Under the pieces are notes generated by a model that saw only the letters and a list, made by a program, of their open reading frames with translations, had not been told where the DNA came from and made no database searches. From Eubacterium sp. (GTDB lineage Bacteria; Bacillota; Clostridia; Lachnospirales; Lachnospiraceae), in the NCBI GenBank assembly GCA_021442545.1, contig JABUSX010000143.1:1-9616 (forward strand): 9,616 nt of DNA, given 5' to 3'. Shown one piece after another: positions 6,666 through 9,616 of this stretch. The translations under genes were made by a program, and so were the position numbers. The number at the start of each line of letters is the position of its first letter. The stretch's first letter is position 1.

Positions 6666-6694
6666 ATTATACCTAAGAACTCCCTTTCACGCAA
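6666..6694 (-). promoter_or_regulatory. Sigma-A-type promoter of the ireB operon
   Basis: On the minus strand TTGCGT (6694-6689) is followed after exactly 17 bp by a perfect TATAAT (6671-6666). Transcription would start near 6659, giving a leader of about 37 nt that contains the GGAGG of ireB. The -35 box is imperfect (3 of 6 to TTGACA) and lies inside the third copy of the mtaB-end repeat. Confidence 0.75.
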
Positions 6695-6846
6695 GCAATA
6701 CGCCCCTCTGCTCATCCCCGGAAATGCCTGACGGCCGTTGTTCCGGCTTCAGGTCCTTTTCACGCAAGCAGAATGCCGTCCCTGGATGCAAAGAGGTTTC
6801 TTATGAAAAACCTGATGTTCTTTTTCACGCAAACAGAATGCCGTCC
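6685..6846. repeat. Three dispersed copies of the 3' end of mtaB
   Basis: The 25-nt segment 6822-6846, which codes DGILFA and the mtaB stop, recurs at 6757-6781 with one mismatch. A shorter, more degenerate copy is at 6685-6705 and shares 13 identical bases with the second. On the minus strand all end in TTGCGTGAAA. Spacing is 65 and 72-73 nt, so the copies are not in one reading frame. Between them are possible hairpins: AGGTTTTT/AGAAACCT with a CATA loop (about 6794-6813), and CCTGA/TCAGG with an inner GCCG/CGGC (about 6727-6753). Neither is followed by a U-run in the mtaB direction. Confidence 0.8.
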
Positions 6847-8126
6847 TGCACATTTTGAGGGACCACGGTCTGCAGTCTGCCGCTCAGATCTGTTTCACTT
6901 CTGAACAACACCTTCTGATAGCGTGTCCCGTGTCCGGCCTGAAAGATCACGCCGTTTTCGCAGACCGTTTCCTCAAACAGCACTTCCAGAGGCTTATGAA
7001 GAAACTGCTGCAGATAGGCCTGTTGATTTATGTCATGTTTTTCAAGCAGTCGTCTTACACGGTCTTTTTTGATCTGCTCCGTACACTGACCATCCATGGA
7101 AGCTGCCCTGGTTCCTTCTCTGCGGGAATACGGAAAAACATGGGTCTCGAAAAAACGGATGCGGTCGGCAAACGCAAGAGTTTCGGCAAATTCCTCTTCC
7201 GTCTCCCCGGGAAATCCGGCAATAATGTCCGTTGTCAGCGCCGGTTCGTCGAAAACGCGCCGCAGGATCGCCGTTTTGTCCGCAAATTCCTCCGGCGTAT
7301 AGCGCCGTCCCATCCGTTTCAGAACCGTACCGCAGCCACTCTGCAGGGACAGATGAAAATGCGGGCAGAGACGCGTCAGGGAAGCCAGGCTTTCCGCTGT
7401 TTTTTCTGTAATATAGGAGGGTTCCAGAGAACCGAGGCGCAGCCGTTCGAGCCCTTCTGTTTCATGCACCATGCGGATCAGATCCGTCAGATCGATGCCT
7501 GCTCCCAGATCCTTTCCGTACGAACAGATATGGATGCCCGTCAGCACGATCTCCTTCGCTCCGCTCTGCACAAGCAGTTTTGCCTCATTGCAGACATCCT
7601 CCGGCAGGCGGCTTCTTACCCTGCCGCGTGCATAAGGAATGATACAGTAGGTACAGAACATATCGCAGCCATCCTGTGCCTTGATATATGCTCTTGCTCC
7701 TTTTGAGGCATGATCAACCTGAAGTGCTTCGTACGTTCTGTCATGCAGCAGATCCGACGCAGCCGTATGTTTGTTTCCGGTTTCCAGAAAAGTTTTGATC
7801 TGTTCGGCAAGTTCCTTCTTCCGGGCGCTTCCGATGACCAGATCAATGGCCGGATCCTTTTCCAGTTCTTCTCCCCGCATCTGTGCATAACAGCCGACCG
7901 CCACCACAACAGCATCCGGATTCATTTTTTTTGCTCTGTGCAGGATCTGCCTGGATTTCCGGTCCGCAATATTGGTCACTGTACAGGTATTGATCACATA
8001 TACATCTGCACCGGGAGCAAACGGAACGATCTTATAGCCATCTGCTTCGAGCATCTGCATCATGGCTTCCGTTTCATATGCATTGACCTTGCAGCCCAGA
8101 TTATGAAAAGCCGCCTTACGTTCCAT
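6825..8126 (-). CDS. mtaB: MtaB (YqeV), tRNA t6A37 methylthiotransferase
   Basis: MtaB converts t6A to ms2t6A at position 37 of ANN-decoding tRNAs, using two iron-sulfur clusters and SAM. The 433-residue product has the UPF0004 domain with cluster cysteines C12 (LGCKVN), C48 (NTCTVT) and C79 (VGCYAQ). The radical SAM motif CDMFCTYC (C154, C158, C161) is followed by IPYARGRVRSR. Further marks are LTGIHI, LGSLEP, LSLQSGC and DIIAGFPGET, with a C-terminal TRAM domain (about 378-430). LGCKVN and IPYARG point to MtaB rather than MiaB or RimO. The ATG at 8126 is preceded by a G-run (AGGGGGG, 8136-8130) only 3 nt away, a poor but usable ribosome binding site. No clear promoter was found upstream. 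Downstream, 202 bp with degenerate copies of its own 3' end precede ireB. Confidence 0.96.
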   Translation of the reverse strand: MERKAAFHNLGCKVNAYETEAMMQMLEADGYKIVPFAPGADVYVINTCTVTNIADRKSRQILHRAKKMNPDAVVVAVGCYAQMRGEELEKDPAIDLVIGSARKKELAEQIKTFLETGNKHTAASDLLHDRTYEALQVDHASKGARAYIKAQDGCDMFCTYCIIPYARGRVRSRLPEDVCNEAKLLVQSGAKEIVLTGIHICSYGKDLGAGIDLTDLIRMVHETEGLERLRLGSLEPSYITEKTAESLASLTRLCPHFHLSLQSGCGTVLKRMGRRYTPEEFADKTAILRRVFDEPALTTDIIAGFPGETEEEFAETLAFADRIRFFETHVFPYSRREGTRAASMDGQCTEQIKKDRVRRLLEKHDINQQAYLQQFLHKPLEVLFEETVCENGVIFQAGHGTRYQKVLFRSETDLSGRLQTVVPQNVQDGILFA

Positions 8127-8171
8127 AGTCCCCCCTGATCCGCAGCACCTTTCCTGTTTTCATTTCCGTGC

Positions 8172-8220
8172 GTCCGGGCAATCTCACTGCACATAGCCTT
8201 GTGCCGGTATGCTTCCGGAC
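8172..8220 (-). promoter_or_regulatory. Possible structured leader upstream of mtaB
   Basis: GTCCGG (8220-8215) can pair with CCGGAC (8177-8172), enclosing a second hairpin GCAC (8204-8201) / GTGC (8192-8189) with an 8-nt loop. The element would lie 45 nt before the mtaB start in its leader. It matches no riboswitch that I recognise and could be chance. The rest of the 288-bp region between mtaB and the HPr-like gene holds the promoter at 8335 and two TACGTA palindromes (8234 and 8261), and otherwise nothing I can identify. Confidence 0.25.
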
Positions 8221-8334
8221 AATTTCGTCTGTATTACGTACTCTTGCCTTTTTCCGTGTTTACGTATGTTGCAGTCTGTATCGCAGTTCCGGTTTTTCCC
8301 CTTCTCTTCATGCGACATACTGTGCTGCGTACCC

Positions 8335-8363
8335 TTGACTTTTTCCAACGTTCTAAGTATGAT
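8335..8363 (+). promoter_or_regulatory. Sigma-A promoter of the HPr-like gene
   Basis: TTGACT (8335-8340) and TATGAT (8358-8363) each match the consensus at 5 of 6 positions and are separated by exactly 17 bp. Transcription would start near 8370, giving a leader of about 45 nt. This shows that the open frame upstream of base 8415 is not part of the protein. Confidence 0.82.
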
Positions 8364-8414
8364 AATTGCAAGGTATACATATCTTGTCTGCATAGCATAA
8401 GAAAGGCGTTCTAC

Positions 8415-8648
8415 ATGAAAACTATTCGTATTTCTCTTAATTCCATCGAAAAAGTAAAACGGTTTGTAAACACGATTTCTCAGTTTGACAACGATTTTGA
8501 TCTGGTTTCCGGCAGATACGTTATTGACGCCAAATCCATTATGGGTATCTTCAGTCTTGATCTTTCGAGACCGATCGATCTCTCTGTTCATGCCGACGGA
8601 GAAGAACTCAACGCCATCATGGAAGCCCTTAAAGAATACGAGGTCTGA
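8415..8648 (+). CDS. HPr-like domain protein without the phosphorylatable histidine
   Basis: The 77-residue product aligns with HPr of the phosphotransferase system in its second half: SGRYVIDAKSIMGIFSLDLSRPIDLSVHADGEELNAIMEAL corresponds to the HPr stretch around Ser46, and S41 occupies the Ser46 position. The first half lacks the GLHARPA motif; the stretch reads ISLNSIEKVKRFVNTI, with no His near position 15 (the only His is H59). It cannot therefore act as a normal His-phosphate carrier. B. subtilis Crh, which has Gln15 and regulatory Ser46, is a functional precedent but not a proven homologue. ATG 8415 has AAAGG (8402-8406) 8 nt upstream. It is a single-gene unit with its own promoter and terminator, divergent from mtaB. 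The HPr fold is a good call; the role is unknown. Confidence 0.85.
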   Translation: MKTIRISLNSIEKVKRFVNTISQFDNDFDLVSGRYVIDAKSIMGIFSLDLSRPIDLSVHADGEELNAIMEALKEYEV

Positions 8649-8686
8649 CAGAAGATACGCAAACACAATCTGTTAAACGCCATTTC

Positions 8687-8725
8687 CCGTCCCGGCCGGT
8701 TCTCCGACCGGGACGGTTTGTTTTA
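8687..8725 (+). terminator. Intrinsic terminator of the HPr-like gene
   Basis: CCGTCCCGG (8687-8695) pairs with CCGGGACGG (8708-8716) over 9 bp. After one mismatch, CGG/CCG closes a TTCT tetraloop. TTTGTTTTA follows at once (8717-8725). This is a strong rho-independent terminator on the plus strand. The end of thiI (stop 8725-8723) lies within the T-tract. The same hairpin on the minus strand is followed by GAAATGG, so termination of thiI there would be weaker. Confidence 0.92.
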
Positions 8726-9616
8726 TCCGATCCGGATCAGTTCTGCTTCATCCACGGCTTTTTTCACCATGTCTTCAATTTCGTCTCCGAGTTTTGTTTC
8801 CGACTTTTCGATTACGGAAAGAATCGGATGTGTTACCGGATGCTTTGCCACAAAGATCGTACAGCAGTCTTCAAAAGGCTGGATCGAGGTCTCATAGGTT
8901 CCGATCTTTTCGGACACGGTTACGATATCCTGCTTGTCAAAACCGATCAGAGGACGGAACACCGGCATGGTGCAGACGGCATCCGTACACACCAGACTGT
9001 CGATGGTCTGGCTTGCTACCTGGCCGATGCTTTCTCCGGTAATCAGTCCCTTTGCACCGTCAAGCCCTGCAAACGCTTCTGCGATACGCATCATATAACG
9101 GCGCATAATGATCGTCAGCTCCTCGTGAGGACATTTTTCATAGATTGCGAGCTGGATATCCGTAAAGTTCACAACATGAAGACGGATCGGACCGCAGTAT
9201 TTTGATACCTGTTCCGCCAGGTCCACGACCTTCTGTTTCGCGCGTTCACTTGTATAGGGCGGCGCATGAAAATATACGGCATCAAGCTGGACTCCGCGCT
9301 TTGCAACCATATAACCGGCAACCGGCGAATCGATGCCCCCCGAAAGCAGCAGCATTGCACTGCCGTTCGTCCCGACCGGCATCCCTCCGGGGCCGGGGAT
9401 CTCCGCGGAATACATATAGATTTCCGAGCGGATCTCAACGGAAAGCAGGATATCCGGTTCATGCACATTCACCTTCAGTCCCGGGCAGGCACCCAGGATT
9501 GCTTCTCCAAGATCAGCTGCCAGCTTCATGGATTCGATCGGATATCTTTTATTTGCACGGCGCACATAGACCTTAAAGGTTTTTTCCTCATGCGGATAGG
9601 TTTCTTTCATATAATC
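8723..9616 (-). CDS. thiI: ThiI, tRNA 4-thiouridine synthetase, C-terminal part; 5' end outside the window
   Basis: ThiI adenylates U8 of tRNA and transfers sulfur to give s4U; it can also supply sulfur for the thiamine thiazole. The frame is open to the right edge, so the roughly 297 codons seen are the C-terminal three quarters of a protein of about 390 residues. Counted from the Met at 9610, the end of the THUMP domain is at 1-75 (FKVYVRRANKRYP). The PP-loop is SGGIDSPVAGYM (90-101), followed by YFHAPPYTSERAKQKV, GLITGESIGQVASQT (188-202) and PFEDCCTIFVAKHP (245-258), which carries the likely catalytic cysteine. There is no rhodanese extension, as is usual in Firmicutes, where a dedicated cysteine desulfurase, often encoded next door, supplies sulfur. 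That gene would lie outside this window. No frameshift is visible. Confidence 0.96.
   Translation of the reverse strand, partial: DYMKETYPHEEKTFKVYVRRANKRYPIESMKLAADLGEAILGACPGLKVNVHEPDILLSVEIRSEIYMYSAEIPGPGGMPVGTNGSAMLLLSGGIDSPVAGYMVAKRGVQLDAVYFHAPPYTSERAKQKVVDLAEQVSKYCGPIRLHVVNFTDIQLAIYEKCPHEELTIIMRRYMMRIAEAFAGLDGAKGLITGESIGQVASQTIDSLVCTDAVCTMPVFRPLIGFDKQDIVTVSEKIGTYETSIQPFEDCCTIFVAKHPVTHPILSVIEKSETKLGDEIEDMVKKAVDEAELIRIG

Noticed and set aside
6855..7706. Plus-strand open frame of 283 codons
   Set aside because: It is antisense to mtaB, which has all its cluster cysteines. There is no promoter, ribosome binding site or family match.
8199..8414. In-frame extension of the HPr-like gene with a hydrophobic stretch (FRLYYVLLPFSVFTYVAV)
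   Set aside because: The strong promoter at 8335-8363 lies inside it, and the HPr homology starts only at ATG 8415. The hydrophobic look comes from T-rich non-coding sequence.
8184..8666. Minus-strand open frame of 160 codons covering the HPr-like gene
   Set aside because: It is antisense to a gene with promoter, homology and terminator, and has no domain match.

Overview
This window looks like chromosomal DNA of an anaerobic Firmicute of the class Clostridia, most likely a Lachnospiraceae-type genome. The evidence is the gene order ireB-ruvX-DUF1292 followed by a peptidase U32 gene, the presence of RNase J and an IreB protein, Gram-positive GGAGG ribosome binding sites, two TTG starts, and sigma-A type promoters. 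I see no rRNA, tRNA, transposase, phage gene, integrase or CRISPR array. Almost all of the sequence is protein coding.

Layout, left to right. On the plus strand, the 3' end of a comM/yifB-type AAA+ gene (1-572) is followed 4 bp later by dprA (577-1710). Both belong to the processing of incoming single-stranded DNA. dprA converges on a six-gene minus-strand operon that runs from 6622 down to 1742: ireB, ruvX, a DUF1292 gene, RNase J (rnjA), a short MltG-like membrane protein without a catalytic domain, and a U32-family tRNA hydroxylase candidate. A promoter with 17-bp spacing lies just upstream of ireB. Several junctions inside the operon overlap (DUF1292/rnjA by 14 nt, MltG-like/U32 by 1 nt), which suggests translational coupling. 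Upstream of the operon, on the same strand, is mtaB (6825-8126), a methylthiotransferase acting on t6A37. Divergent from mtaB is a small HPr-like gene (8415-8648) with a clear promoter and a strong terminator. It converges on the 3' part of thiI (8723-9616), which continues past the window edge.

How the genes fit together: three of the products modify tRNA (ThiI s4U8, MtaB ms2t6A37, U32/TrhP-type ho5U34), and two act on RNA processing (RuvX/YqgF on 16S rRNA precursors, RNase J on mRNA and rRNA). IreB and the MltG-like protein belong to cell-envelope control. This is a housekeeping region.

I did not find a convincing new biological system. The points that merit a second look are: low-complexity purine-rich repeat tracts in the dprA linker and in the ruvX/DUF1292 spacer that share 10-mers; a single stop codon separating ruvX from a 47-codon open spacer in frame with the DUF1292 gene; three copies of the 3' end of mtaB, the last of which supplies the -35 box of the ireB promoter; an HPr-like protein lacking the phosphorylatable histidine; and an MltG-like protein without its lytic domain.
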